Source of the DNA: Streptomyces noursei ATCC 11455
GTDB taxonomy: Bacteria; Actinomycetota; Actinomycetes; Streptomycetales; Streptomycetaceae
NCBI RefSeq assembly: GCF_001704275.1
Contig: NZ_CP011533.1
Location: forward strand, 5,952,001-6,016,000
Reading direction: 5' to 3'
Length of the DNA: 64,000 nucleotides
Positions 34,852 through 43,802 of this stretch are shown here, in pieces (within the stretch, counting starts at the first letter, position 1; each line of letters opens with the position of its first letter). The notes beneath the pieces are model-generated. The model was given only the letters and a program-made list of their open reading frames with translations. It did not search any database and was not told the DNA's origin. Made by a program: the position numbers and the translations under genes.

Positions 34852-35581
34852 GCGCCGCTTCCTCCTCGTGGGTTTCGGGCTGGCGGGTGTGGGGGGTGGT
34901 GGCGGGCGCGGCGGTGGAGACGATCAGCGCGTCCGCCGGGGCGTCGGAGGCGACCGCGGCCACGGTGGTGCCGGTCAGCGCCACGTCCCGCAGCATCTGC
35001 CAGGCCGCGGCCCGCTCGTCGGTCGACAGTTTGAGGTCGAGGTCGTCGACGGCCAGCAGGAGCGGCTGGTGCATCACCGCGAGCGCCACCGACAGTCGCA
35101 GCGCCTCCAGCCGCTCCAGGTCGCGGACGCAGGTCCGCAGCCCCTTGGGCAGGGTGTCCGGGTCGAGTCCGGCGGTCGCCAGCGCGGCGTCGACCCGGGC
35201 CCGGGTGGCCTCCTTGCGGCGGCGGCCCCACAGCGGGGTGCCGTGGCCCAACAGGGCCTGCTCCTGGAGGTGCTCGGCGACGGTGAGGGCCGGTTCGAGG
35301 TCGGCGATGCCGGGCACGTGCGCGATCGCGGTGCGACCGCGGATCGTTCCCATCCGCTTGGGCAGCGGGAGGCCGGCGACCGTGGCGTGGCCCTCGGTGA
35401 TCCGCATCCGTCCGGTGAGCGCGAGCAGCAGGCAGGTGCGGCCGGAGCCCGACGGGCCCTCCACCGCGATCAGCGACCCCGGGTCCGCGGCGATCTCGAC
35501 GCCTCTGAAGGCCCACCCACGTGGGCCCTTCACTCCGATTCCCCGGGCGTTGACGGCCGCCCCCTGGCGGGTGGTCTCCAC
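34823..35581 (-). CDS. ABC-type ATPase with degenerate nucleotide-binding motifs
   Basis: 252-residue ABC-ATPase-like protein. Fold landmarks are present: VEGPSGSGRTCLLLALTG (Walker A), a Q-loop region near IAHVPGIADLEPALTVAEHL, a Walker B-like LLLAVDDLDLKL, and an H-loop region that reads VAAVASDAP. Several key residues are replaced: the Walker A Lys is Arg (GSGRT), the LSGGQ signature is ERLEALRLS, Asp follows the Walker B Asp instead of Glu, and the switch His is absent. ATP hydrolysis may be weak or lost. GTG start with AAGGAGGG 5 nt upstream. First gene of the operon with YhgE/Pip and TetR, and overlapping YhgE, so it probably assembles with that protein. Confidence 0.82.
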   Translation of the reverse strand: METTRQGAAVNARGIGVKGPRGWAFRGVEIAADPGSLIAVEGPSGSGRTCLLLALTGRMRITEGHATVAGLPLPKRMGTIRGRTAIAHVPGIADLEPALTVAEHLQEQALLGHGTPLWGRRRKEATRARVDAALATAGLDPDTLPKGLRTCVRDLERLEALRLSVALAVMHQPLLLAVDDLDLKLSTDERAAAWQMLRDVALTGTTVAAVASDAPADALIVSTAAPATTPHTRQPETHEEEAAHAFAKTGRA

Positions 35582-35599
35582 AAGCCCTCCTTTTGATCT

Positions 35600-35611
35600 G
35601 ACTGGTCAGTC
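35600..35611. promoter_or_regulatory. Candidate operator of the TetR/YhgE/ABC operon
   Basis: GACTGGTCAGTC (5-bp perfect arms, GT centre) 19 bp before the ABC ATPase GTG, adjacent to a TAGACT hexamer on the lower strand that could be the -10 box. Its size and position suit a TetR dimer site controlled by the operon's third gene. Confidence 0.6.
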
Positions 35612-35817
35612 TAAAAGTGTGCCGTACGCGTGCCCGTCTTGACCAATCGGGGCTCCGGGAGGGCCGGAAAGCGATGGTCGCGGCCGGAAATCGATGGATC
35701 GTGCATTTAACGGTGACGCGGGGATCTTCGGCCCGTAGCGTGCGCAGACGTTGGACAGAGCCGAGGCTGGGTCCGTGCCTGGGAGCGCGGTACCGGCCGC
35801 GCGGGGACGGAGCAACC

Positions 35818-38676
35818 ATGGATCAGACGGAGCGGACGCCGCAGCGGGCCGCGCGACACGACGGCGCGGAACGCCACGAGCCACCCAGCGCCCCTCCCGA
35901 CGGCCCTCCCGACGGCCCGCGCGGCGCCCGCCGCCCGCGCGGGCCGCTCGCCGCCCTGCTCGCCGGCACGCTGATAGCGGCCCTGGCCCCGGCCACCGCG
36001 ACCGCCGCGGACGCCCGGCCCGCTCCGGACGCCGCCCCGCAGCCCTCCTGCACCGCCGACGGCTGGGCCCCCACCGCCACCGCCATCGACCCCCAGGACA
36101 GCCACCACGCCTACGTCGGCAACGGCTACCTCGGCCAGCGGGTCCCGCCCAACGGCATGGGCTACGCAGCCCCCGGCGGCACCACCGGCTGGCCCCTGAA
36201 GACCCCCGAGTACGACGGCTCCTTCGTCTCCGGCCTCTACGCCAAGGGCCCGGCCGACCTCCAGGGCCGCCAGGCGATAGCCGCCCTCCCCACCTGGACC
36301 ACCCTCGACGTCACCGCCGGTGGCCCGCACGCCGAGACGTTCTCCTCGGCCACCGCCCCGGGCCGGATCAGCCACTACCGGCAGACCCTCTCGCTGCGCT
36401 GCGGCTTCGTCCGCACCTCGCTGACCTGGACCGCCGCCGACGGCCGGGCCACCGACCTGGTCTACGACGTGCTCGCCGACCGGGCCGACGCGCACACCGC
36501 CGCGGTCCGCCTGCGGATGACGCCCCACTGGAGCGGCGAGAGCACCGTCACCGACACCCTCGACGGCCGCGGCGCCCGTCGGCTGCGCCCCGACGGCCCG
36601 GCCCCCGGTGCCCGCGCCGAGCGACCCGGCACGGTCTCCGTCGGCTTCCGCACCGACGGCACCGGGACCGCGGGCGCCGTCGCCTCCACCCTGCGCGCCG
36701 GGCCAGGCGTCCCCGACGTCCGGCCGCGCGCCGGGGCCACCGGCTCCGCCGCCACCGCCGCCGAGTCCCTCAGCGCCCACCAGCGGCTGACCTTCCCGGT
36801 CCGCCGCGGCCACTCCTACGAGCTGACCAAGTACGTCGGCGTGGACACCGCGCTCACCTCCCGCGGCCCCCGCGCCGCCGCCGAGACCGCCTCCCGCCGG
36901 GCCGCCGACCGCGGCTGGTCCGCGCTGTCCGCCCGGCACCGCGCCGCCTGGCAGCAGCTGTGGCGCAGCGACATCGAGGTGGCCGGGCAGCCCGAGCTCC
37001 GGTCCTGGGTCCGCTCCGCGGAGTACGGACTGCTGGCCGCGACCCGCCCCGGCAGCACCAACAGCATCGGCCCCACCGGCCTGACCAGCGACAACTACGC
37101 CGGCGAGATCTTCTGGGACGCCGAGACCTGGATGTACCCGGGGCTGCTGGCCACCCACCCCGACCTCGCCCGGTCGATCGTCGACTACCGCTACCGCACC
37201 CGGGACGCCGCCCGCGCCAACGCCCGCCGCCTCGGCTACCAGGGGCTCTTCTACTCCTGGACCAGCGGCGGCAGCGGCGACCTGTGGACCGAGTGCCACA
37301 GCTGGGACCCGCCGCACTGCAAGACCCAGAACCACCTCATGGGCGACATCTCGCTGGCCGCCTGGCAGTACTACCTCGCCACCAAGGACACCGCCTGGCT
37401 GAAGTCCCGCGGCTGGCCCGTCCTGTCGGGCATCGCCGACTTCTGGGCCTCCCGCGCCACCCGCAACGCCGACGGCAGCTACTCGATCAAGAACGTGGCC
37501 GGCCCGGACGAGTACAGCAACGGCGTCGACGACGCGGTCTTCACCAACGCCGGCGCCGCCACCGCCCTGCGCGACGCCGCCCGCGCCGCCACCCTCCTGG
37601 GCGAACCGGTCCCCGCGGCCTGGCGGACCGTCGCCGACAAGCTGCGGATCCCCTACGACGGCAACCGCAAGATCTTCGAGCAGTACGCCGGGTACAAGGG
37701 GACGACCATCAAGCAGGCCGACACGGTGCTGCTGATGTACCCCCTGCAGTGGCCGATGACCCGGCAGCAGGCCGCCGCCACCCTCGACTACTACGCGGCC
37801 CGCACCGACCCCGACGGCCCGGCCATGACCGACTCGGTGCACGCCATCGACGCCGCCGCCCTGGGCGAACCCGGCTGCGCCACGTACACCTACCTCCAGC
37901 GCGCCATCAGGCCGTTCGTCCGCGGGCCGTTCGACGAGTTCTCCGAGGCCCGCGGCGCGAAGGCCGGCGCCGGCGACCCGCACGCCGGCCGCCCCGCCCA
38001 GGACTTCCTCACCGGCAAGGGCGGCTTCCTCCAGGTCTTCACGCACGGCCTGACCGGCCTGCGGATGACCGAGGACCGGGTCCGCCTGGACCCGATGCTG
38101 CCGCCGCAGCTGTCCGCCGGCGTCACCCTGCGCGGCCTGCACTGGCAGGGCCGCACCTTCGACGTCGCGCTCGGCGCCCACCAGACCACGGTCCGGCTCA
38201 CCGCCGGCCCCGCCCTGCCGCTCGCCACCCCCGAGGGCGACAAGCTGGTCAGCCGCGGCGTGCCGGCCGTCCTCAAGACCCGCCGCCCCGACCTCGCCGC
38301 GACCACCGACGTCGCCCGGTGCGCCACCGCCACCGCCACCTCCGAGGAGCCCGGCCTGTACGCCGGCGCCGCGGTCGACGGCAACGCCACCACCGCCTGG
38401 GTCCCCGACGCCGCCGACGGCACCCTCACCGTCGACCTCGGCCGCACCGTCACGGTCGGCCGGATCACCCCGCACTGGACCGCCACCCGCCCGACGTCCT
38501 ACGCCGTCCAGGTCTCCCGGGACGGCCGGCACTGGACCGGCACCGGCGGCGCGGGCCGCAGCCCCGCCCGCTACGTCCGCGTCGTGGTCCACGGTGACAC
38601 CCGGCCCGCCCCCGGCGGCAAGCCCGCCCCCCGTCCGGGCCTCAGTGAGCTGGAGGTCACCAGGGCGACGCCCTGA
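35818..38676 (+). CDS. Secreted GH65-type glycoside hydrolase with C-terminal discoidin/F5-8C domain
   Basis: 952-residue exported enzyme. A polar N-terminus leads into a signal-like segment (PLAALLAGTLIAALAPATATA, about residues 42-62). GH65 N-terminal beta-sandwich and linker follow, then the (alpha/alpha)6 catalytic barrel with EIFWDAETWMYP, HLMGDISLAAWQYY and the general-acid motif VAGPDEYSNGVDD (Glu565). The last 130 residues form a galactose-binding-like F5/8C module (AAVDGNATTAWVPDA, VDLGRTVTVGRI, YAVQVSRDGRHW, RYVRVVVHGD). GH65 includes maltose, trehalose and kojibiose phosphorylases and acid trehalases. Export makes a hydrolase, for example trehalase, more likely than a phosphorylase. 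ATG 35818 has GGACGGAG 6 nt upstream. A huge perfect hairpin follows. Confidence 0.87.
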   Translation: MDQTERTPQRAARHDGAERHEPPSAPPDGPPDGPRGARRPRGPLAALLAGTLIAALAPATATAADARPAPDAAPQPSCTADGWAPTATAIDPQDSHHAYVGNGYLGQRVPPNGMGYAAPGGTTGWPLKTPEYDGSFVSGLYAKGPADLQGRQAIAALPTWTTLDVTAGGPHAETFSSATAPGRISHYRQTLSLRCGFVRTSLTWTAADGRATDLVYDVLADRADAHTAAVRLRMTPHWSGESTVTDTLDGRGARRLRPDGPAPGARAERPGTVSVGFRTDGTGTAGAVASTLRAGPGVPDVRPRAGATGSAATAAESLSAHQRLTFPVRRGHSYELTKYVGVDTALTSRGPRAAAETASRRAADRGWSALSARHRAAWQQLWRSDIEVAGQPELRSWVRSAEYGLLAATRPGSTNSIGPTGLTSDNYAGEIFWDAETWMYPGLLATHPDLARSIVDYRYRTRDAARANARRLGYQGLFYSWTSGGSGDLWTECHSWDPPHCKTQNHLMGDISLAAWQYYLATKDTAWLKSRGWPVLSGIADFWASRATRNADGSYSIKNVAGPDEYSNGVDDAVFTNAGAATALRDAARAATLLGEPVPAAWRTVADKLRIPYDGNRKIFEQYAGYKGTTIKQADTVLLMYPLQWPMTRQQAAATLDYYAARTDPDGPAMTDSVHAIDAAALGEPGCATYTYLQRAIRPFVRGPFDEFSEARGAKAGAGDPHAGRPAQDFLTGKGGFLQVFTHGLTGLRMTEDRVRLDPMLPPQLSAGVTLRGLHWQGRTFDVALGAHQTTVRLTAGPALPLATPEGDKLVSRGVPAVLKTRRPDLAATTDVARCATATATSEEPGLYAGAAVDGNATTAWVPDAADGTLTVDLGRTVTVGRITPHWTATRPTSYAVQVSRDGRHWTGTGGAGRSPARYVRVVVHGDTRPAPGGKPAPRPGLSELEVTRATP

Positions 38677-38692
38677 CCCTGGCTTGGTCCCG

Positions 38693-38758
38693 CACCGGGG
38701 GCGGCCGATTTCATCCCGCCGATTTGTTACGGCGGGATGAAATCGGCCGCCCCCGGTG
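38693..38758 (+). terminator. 29-bp perfect inverted repeat between GH65 and the ABC exporter
   Basis: Arms 38693-38721 and 38730-38758 are perfectly complementary over 29 bp, with the 8-nt loop ATTTGTTA. It begins 17 nt after the GH65 stop. Unlike usual Streptomyces terminators, the stem includes an AT-containing stretch (GATTTCATC) with no mismatch. It ends 38 nt before the GTG of the downstream exporter and so lies in that gene's leader. Confidence 0.85.
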
Positions 38759-38796
38759 TTGGTTCCATGCGGCAGACGACGCATGGGAGGCATCGG

Positions 38797-41700
38797 GTGG
38801 CGGGGACGGACACGGCACGACAGGGTTGGGCCCGGCGACTGACCCGGGACTGCTCGCGGTACCGCAAGGACGTGGTGCTGGCACTCGGCGCCTCGCTCGC
38901 CGGGATGGCCGTCCTGGCCCTCGTCCCGCTGATCCCCAAGCTGATCATCGACGACGTGATCGTCCGGCACGAGCGGTCTCTCGCCCCCTGGGCGACCCTC
39001 CTGATCGTCGCCGCCGTCGTGGTCTACGCCCTCACCTACCTCCGGCGCTTCTACGGCGGCCGGCTCGCCCTGGACGTCCAGCACGACCTGCGCACCCGCA
39101 TGTTCGACGCGATAGCCCGACTCGACGGGCGACGGCAGGACGAGCTGAGCACCGGCCAGGTCGTCGGCCGCGCCACCAGCGACCTCCAGCTCATCCAGAG
39201 CCTGTTGTTCATGCTCCCGATGATGATCGGGAACGTCCTCCTCTTCGTCATCTCGCTGGCCGTGATGGCGATCCTCTCCCCGCTGCTGACGGTCATCGTG
39301 CTGGCCGTCGCCCCGGCCCTGTGGTTCATCGCCCGGCGCAGCCGCACCCGCCTCTTCCCTGCCACCTGGTACGCCCAGGGGCAGGCCGCCGAGGTCGCCT
39401 CCGTCGTGGACGGCGCGGTCTCCGGCGTCCGGGTCGTCAAGGGCTTCGGGCAGGAGGAGCAGGAGACCGGCAAGCTCCGCGAGGTCGGCCGCCGGCTGTT
39501 CGCCGCCCGGCTGCGCACGGTCCGCCTGAACTCCCGCTACACCCCCGCCCTCCAGGCCGTCCCGTCCCTCGGCCAGGTCGCGATGCTGGCGCTCGGCGGC
39601 TGGATGGCCACCCAGGGCCACATCACCCTCGGCACCTTCGTCGCCTTCTCCACCTACCTCGCGCAGCTGGTCGGCCCGGTCCGGATGCTGGCCATGATGC
39701 TCACCGTCGGCCAGCAGGCCCGCGCCGGAGTCGAGCGGGTCTACGAGCTCATCGACACCGAGCCGACCATAGAGGAGCACCCGGACGCGCACGCCCTCCC
39801 CGCCGACGCCCCAGCGACCGTCGTCTTCGACCGGGTCACCTTCGGCTACGGCCCGCACCACGCCCCGGCCGGCGGCGAGGCGGCCGGCGATGCCGCCCCG
39901 GACGAGGGGCCCGCCCGCGGGCCGGTCCGCCCCGTGCTCGACGCGTTCTCGCTGCGCATCGACGCCGGCGAGACGGTCGCCGTGATCGGCACCTCCGGCA
40001 GCGGCAAGTCCACCGTCTCGCTGCTGCTGCCCCGCTTCTACGACGTCACCGCCGGCCGCGTCCTGGTCGGCGGCCACGACGTCCGCGACCTCACCCTGGA
40101 ATCGCTGCGCGCCGCCATCGGCCTGGTCCCCGAGAGCAGCTTCCTGTTCTCCGACTCCATACGGGACAACATCGCCTACGGCCACCCCGAGGCCACCGAC
40201 GAGCAGATCCGCGCCGCCGCCCGCGCCGCCCAGGCCGACCGCTTCATATCCGAGCTGCCCCAGGGCTACGACACCAAGGTCGGCGAACAGGGCCTGACCC
40301 TCTCCGGCGGCCAGCGCCAGCGCGTCGCCCTGGCCCGCGCCATCCTCACCGACCCCCGGCTGCTGGTCCTGGACGACGCCACCTCCGCCGTCGACGTCCG
40401 GGTCGAGCACGAGATCCACGAGGCGCTGCGCGGCGTCATGGCCGGCCGCACCACGCTCCTGATCGCGCACCGCGCCTCCACCCTGGCGCTCGCCGACCGG
40501 GTCGCCGTCCTCGACGGCGGCCGGCTGGTGGACCTCGGCACCCAGGAGGAGCTGGCCGAGCGCTGCGCCCTCTACCGCCGGCTGCTGACCGACCCGGAGG
40601 AACTGGGCGGCGTCCCGCACGACCCGGCGGGCGAACTCGCCGGATGGAATCGCCCCCGCGCGGGGGAGTCCCCCCGCTCGGACGGAGCGGAACGCGGGGG
40701 AGGAGCCGAGAGCGCGGGGCACTTCGACGGCGAGTACGCCGCGTCCGGGACCACCGGCCTGCTGACGCCGGGCCCGGTCGGCGACCGGCCGCACCCCGGC
40801 GACGCCGTCCCGCACCGCCGCGAAGCCCTGGTCGACGTCGACCAGGACGAGCCCGTCGACCCCACCCTCGCCACCGCCGCCACCGGCGGCATCACCCCCG
40901 AGCTGTGGGTCCGCCGCGAGCAGGAGGCCGAGCAGGGCGCGGCCGGCACCGCCGCCCGCGCCGCCACCGCCGCCGGCCCCGGCATCGCCGCCGCGTTGGC
41001 CGGCAGCCCGGCCACCCCCGAACTCCTCGCCCAGGTCGCCGCGCTGCCGCCGGCCACCGACACCCCGGACGTCGACGAGGCCGCCGCCGTCCGCGCCGAG
41101 CGCTCCTACGGCCTGCGCCGGCTGCTGCACGGCTTCGGCCGGCCGCTCGTCCTGGCCCTGCTGCTGGTCGCCGTGGACGCGGTCGCCTCGCTGCTGCTGC
41201 CGGTCCTCATCCGGCAGGGCATCGACGACGGCGTCCGGCGCGGCATCCTGGCCGGCGTCTGGACCGCCGCCGGGCTCGCGCTGGCCGTGGTCGCCGCCCA
41301 GTGGGTCGCCCAGATCGGCGCCAACCGCATGACCGGCCGCACCGGCGAACGGGTCCTGTACTCCCTCCGCCTGAAGATCTTCGCCCAGCTCCAGCGCCTC
41401 GGCCTGGACTACTACGAGCGCGAGCTGACCGGCAAGATCATGACCCGGATGACCACCGACGTGGACGCGCTGTCCACGTTCCTCCAGACCGGCCTGGTCA
41501 CCGCCGTCGTCTCGGTGCTCACCTTCTTCGGCATCCTGCTCGCCCTGCTCGCCCTCGACGTCCAGCTGGCCCTGGTCGTCTTCGCCACCCTCCCCCCGCT
41601 GGTCCTCGCCACGTACGTCTTCCGCAAGCGCAGCGTCCGGGCGTACGAGCTGGCCCGCGAGCGGATCAGCACCGTCAACGGCGACCTCCAGGAGAGCGTC

Positions 41701-42954
41701 GCCGGACTGCGGATCGTCCAGGCGTTCCGCCGCGAGGGGCGCGGCGCCGAGCGGTACGCCGCGCACAGCGACGCCTACCGACAGGCCCGGGTGCGCGGCC
41801 AGTTCCTGATATCCGTCTACTTCCCGTTCGTCCAGCTGCTGTCGTCGGTGGCGTCCGCCCTGGTCCTGATCGTCGGCGCCGACCGGATCGGCGGGCACAC
41901 CCTCACCGTCGGCGCGCTGGTCGCCTACCTCCTCTACATCGACCTGTTCTTCGCCCCCGTCCAGCAGCTCTCCCAGGTCTTCGACGGCTACCAGCAGGCC
42001 ACCGTCTCGCTCGGCCGGATCCGCGAACTCCTCGCCCAGCCCACGTCCACCCCGGCCGCCGAGCAGCCCCGCCCGGTCACCGCGCTGCGCGGCGACCTCG
42101 CCTTCGACGACGTGCACTTCCACTACGGCGACCACGACGAGCAGGCCCTGGCCGCCATCGACCTCACCATCCCCGCCGGGCAGACCGTCGCCTTCGTCGG
42201 CGAGACCGGCGCCGGCAAGTCCACCCTCGTCAAGCTCGTCGCCCGCTTCTACGACCCGACCTCCGGCGCGGTCCGGATCGACGGCACCGACCTGCGCGAG
42301 CTGGACCTGACCGGCTACCGCCGCCGGCTCGGCGTCGTCCCCCAGGAGTCCTACCTCTTCCCCGGCACGGTCCGCGACGCCATCGCCTACGGCCGCCCGG
42401 ACGCCAGCGACGCCGAGGTGGAGGCCGCCGCGCGGGCCGTCGGCGCGCACGCCATGATCGCCACCCTCGACGGCGGCTACCTCCACGAGGTCGCCGAGCG
42501 CGGCCGCAACCTCTCCGCCGGCCAGCGCCAGCTGCTCGCCCTGGCCCGGGCCGAACTCACCGACCCCGACGTGCTGTTGCTCGACGAGGCCACCGCCGCC
42601 CTGGACCTGGCCACCGAGGCCGTCGTCAACCAGGCCACCGACCGCCTCGCCGGCCGCCGCGCCGCCCACCCGTCACCCGACCACCACCCCTCATCGAGCG
42701 CTCACGCGCGCACTGCCCGTCGCTCCACGGCGGGCTCCGGCGCCCGCACCACCTTGATCGTCGCCCACCGCCTCAGCACGGCCGCCCGCGCCGACCGGGT
42801 GGTGGTGCTCGACCGCGGCCGGATCATCGAGGACGGCACACACGCCCAACTCCTCGCCCGCGACGGCCGCTACGCCGAGCTGTGGCGGACCTTCACCGGC
42901 GAGATGGGGGCACCCCCGCCGAAGGCAGGGGGCGAGCCGGTCACGGTGTCCTAG
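38797..42954 (+). CDS. Single-chain ABC exporter (TMD1-NBD1-TMD2-NBD2)
   Basis: 1385-residue fusion of two ABC exporter halves. Each half has six predicted membrane helices followed by a nucleotide-binding domain. NBD1: Walker A GTSGSGKST (398-406), signature LSGGQRQRVALARA, Walker B LLVLDDATSAVD with Asp527 where the catalytic Glu should be. NBD2: Walker A GETGAGKST (from 1135), signature LSAGQRQ, Walker B LLLDEATAALD with Glu1264. One active and one degenerate site is typical of heterodimeric multidrug exporters (TM287/288, LmrCD type), here on one chain. Linkers hold low-complexity insertions, including about 28 residues in NBD2 before TTLIVAHRLS. Longer in-frame starts exist, but GGGAGG 6 nt before GTG 38797 decides the start and puts the big hairpin outside the gene. 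Substrate unknown. Confidence 0.9.
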   Translation: MAGTDTARQGWARRLTRDCSRYRKDVVLALGASLAGMAVLALVPLIPKLIIDDVIVRHERSLAPWATLLIVAAVVVYALTYLRRFYGGRLALDVQHDLRTRMFDAIARLDGRRQDELSTGQVVGRATSDLQLIQSLLFMLPMMIGNVLLFVISLAVMAILSPLLTVIVLAVAPALWFIARRSRTRLFPATWYAQGQAAEVASVVDGAVSGVRVVKGFGQEEQETGKLREVGRRLFAARLRTVRLNSRYTPALQAVPSLGQVAMLALGGWMATQGHITLGTFVAFSTYLAQLVGPVRMLAMMLTVGQQARAGVERVYELIDTEPTIEEHPDAHALPADAPATVVFDRVTFGYGPHHAPAGGEAAGDAAPDEGPARGPVRPVLDAFSLRIDAGETVAVIGTSGSGKSTVSLLLPRFYDVTAGRVLVGGHDVRDLTLESLRAAIGLVPESSFLFSDSIRDNIAYGHPEATDEQIRAAARAAQADRFISELPQGYDTKVGEQGLTLSGGQRQRVALARAILTDPRLLVLDDATSAVDVRVEHEIHEALRGVMAGRTTLLIAHRASTLALADRVAVLDGGRLVDLGTQEELAERCALYRRLLTDPEELGGVPHDPAGELAGWNRPRAGESPRSDGAERGGGAESAGHFDGEYAASGTTGLLTPGPVGDRPHPGDAVPHRREALVDVDQDEPVDPTLATAATGGITPELWVRREQEAEQGAAGTAARAATAAGPGIAAALAGSPATPELLAQVAALPPATDTPDVDEAAAVRAERSYGLRRLLHGFGRPLVLALLLVAVDAVASLLLPVLIRQGIDDGVRRGILAGVWTAAGLALAVVAAQWVAQIGANRMTGRTGERVLYSLRLKIFAQLQRLGLDYYERELTGKIMTRMTTDVDALSTFLQTGLVTAVVSVLTFFGILLALLALDVQLALVVFATLPPLVLATYVFRKRSVRAYELARERISTVNGDLQESVAGLRIVQAFRREGRGAERYAAHSDAYRQARVRGQFLISVYFPFVQLLSSVASALVLIVGADRIGGHTLTVGALVAYLLYIDLFFAPVQQLSQVFDGYQQATVSLGRIRELLAQPTSTPAAEQPRPVTALRGDLAFDDVHFHYGDHDEQALAAIDLTIPAGQTVAFVGETGAGKSTLVKLVARFYDPTSGAVRIDGTDLRELDLTGYRRRLGVVPQESYLFPGTVRDAIAYGRPDASDAEVEAAARAVGAHAMIATLDGGYLHEVAERGRNLSAGQRQLLALARAELTDPDVLLLDEATAALDLATEAVVNQATDRLAGRRAAHPSPDHHPSSSAHARTARRSTAGSGARTTLIVAHRLSTAARADRVVVLDRGRIIEDGTHAQLLARDGRYAELWRTFTGEMGAPPPKAGGEPVTVS
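40653..40700 (+). repeat. GC-rich palindromic insertion in the NBD1-TMD2 linker
   Basis: CCCCCGCGCGGGGG (40653-40666) followed by CCGCTC/GAGCGG arms (40674-40690) and a GCGGGGG end. It codes for an unconserved Pro/Arg/Gly linker. The form resembles small palindromic elements scattered in Streptomyces genomes. Confidence 0.5.
42906..42931 (+). repeat. Second GC-rich palindrome at the 3' end of the exporter gene
   Basis: GGGGGCACCCCCGCC followed by GAAGGCAGGGGGC: nested inverted repeats encoding the non-conserved tail, similar in style to the element at 40653. It may double as a terminator structure. Confidence 0.45.
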
Positions 42955-42987
42955 GCCCTGCCCGACGGGTCATGGTCGGGTCCGCCG

Positions 42988-43545
42988 TCACCCCGTGGTG
43001 GCGGCGGTCTTCCTGCGGGCGCGGTACGCGGCGGCCTTGATCTTGTTGCCGCAGGACTCCATGCCGCACCACTGGCGCCGGCTGCCGCGCGAGCGGTCGA
43101 TGTAGACGCGGGTGCACTCGGGGTTGCCGCACTCCTTGAGCAGGGGGACGTCCGGGCCGCTCAGCAGTTCCACCGCGTGCCGGGCGACGGCGGACAGCGC
43201 CTCGCGCTGCGTCGCCGCCGTCCAGCGGCCGGAGTGGGTCAACCGGGGCGCCGCGGGGGCCCGGTGGGCCGCGTCGTTGACCACGGCCAGCGCCTCGTCG
43301 TCGAAGTCGGTGCCGCGGCGCCGGGCCGTGATCAGCTGGTAGACGGCTTCCCGTACGGTCGTGGCCCGTTCCACGTCGGCCCGCCGGGCGGGCGAGACGG
43401 AGTCGACGAGGCCGGACTCCAGGTACCACATGTCCAGGAGGTCCGGCGTCGCGAACATCTCGAACCGTGCCGTGCGGCGGGCCCGGAGCGTGGCCGCGAA
43501 GTCCAGCGCCGGGTTGCCGCACACAAAGACATGATCCAGGTTCAC
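42988..43545 (-). CDS. CGNR zinc-finger / ABATE-domain transcriptional regulator
   Basis: 185 aa. An N-terminal ABATE-type stress-sensor domain begins NLDHVFVCGNPALDFAATL, and the C-terminal CGNR zinc finger is complete: KECGNPECTRVYIDRS followed by RRQWCGMESCGNKIKAAAYR (four Cys ligands). These proteins are putative stress-response transcription regulators in actinobacteria. Start taken as GTG 43545, where the conserved NLDHVFVCGNP begins. There is no good ribosome site, but a TTGCGA - 17 bp - CAAGAT promoter ends 6 nt upstream, predicting leaderless transcription. Convergent with the ABC exporter. Confidence 0.88.
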   Translation of the reverse strand: MNLDHVFVCGNPALDFAATLRARRTARFEMFATPDLLDMWYLESGLVDSVSPARRADVERATTVREAVYQLITARRRGTDFDDEALAVVNDAAHRAPAAPRLTHSGRWTAATQREALSAVARHAVELLSGPDVPLLKECGNPECTRVYIDRSRGSRRQWCGMESCGNKIKAAAYRARRKTAATTG

Positions 43546-43802
43546 GTCACCATCTTGACGGGTGACCCGGGTGCTCGCAAGGAGCGCCGTCGGGGCCGCC
43601 GGGCCCGCCCTTAGCGGCACTCAACCGGATCTCGCGGCCCGCCCAGCGCCGCCGCAGCCAGCGGTCGTGGCCGGCCGCCACGCCGGCCCCAGGCCCTAGC
43701 AGTTCCGCGCAGGGGGGTGCATGGCGATCCGTCCGTCGTGGTCGTCTCTGGGCCCACCGGGTGCGAAACCTCGGGCGTGGGCGCGGGCGGCACGGCGGCG
43801 GC

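Noticed and set aside
35600..35611. Second DasR dre site (ACTGGTC similarity)
   Set aside because: The palindrome is GACTGGTCAGTC, shorter and differently centred than dre, and lies before a TetR-controlled operon with no amino-sugar link.
38737..38796. Upstream ATG starts for the ABC exporter (38737, 38767)
   Set aside because: 38737 lies inside the hairpin arm, neither has a ribosome site, while GTG 38797 has GGGAGG 6 nt upstream.
35707..42669. 2320-codon open frame antisense to GH65 and the ABC exporter
   Set aside because: Typical GC-rich shadow frame: Gly/Val/Asp/Arg-rich, crosses two well-supported genes and their intergenic hairpin.
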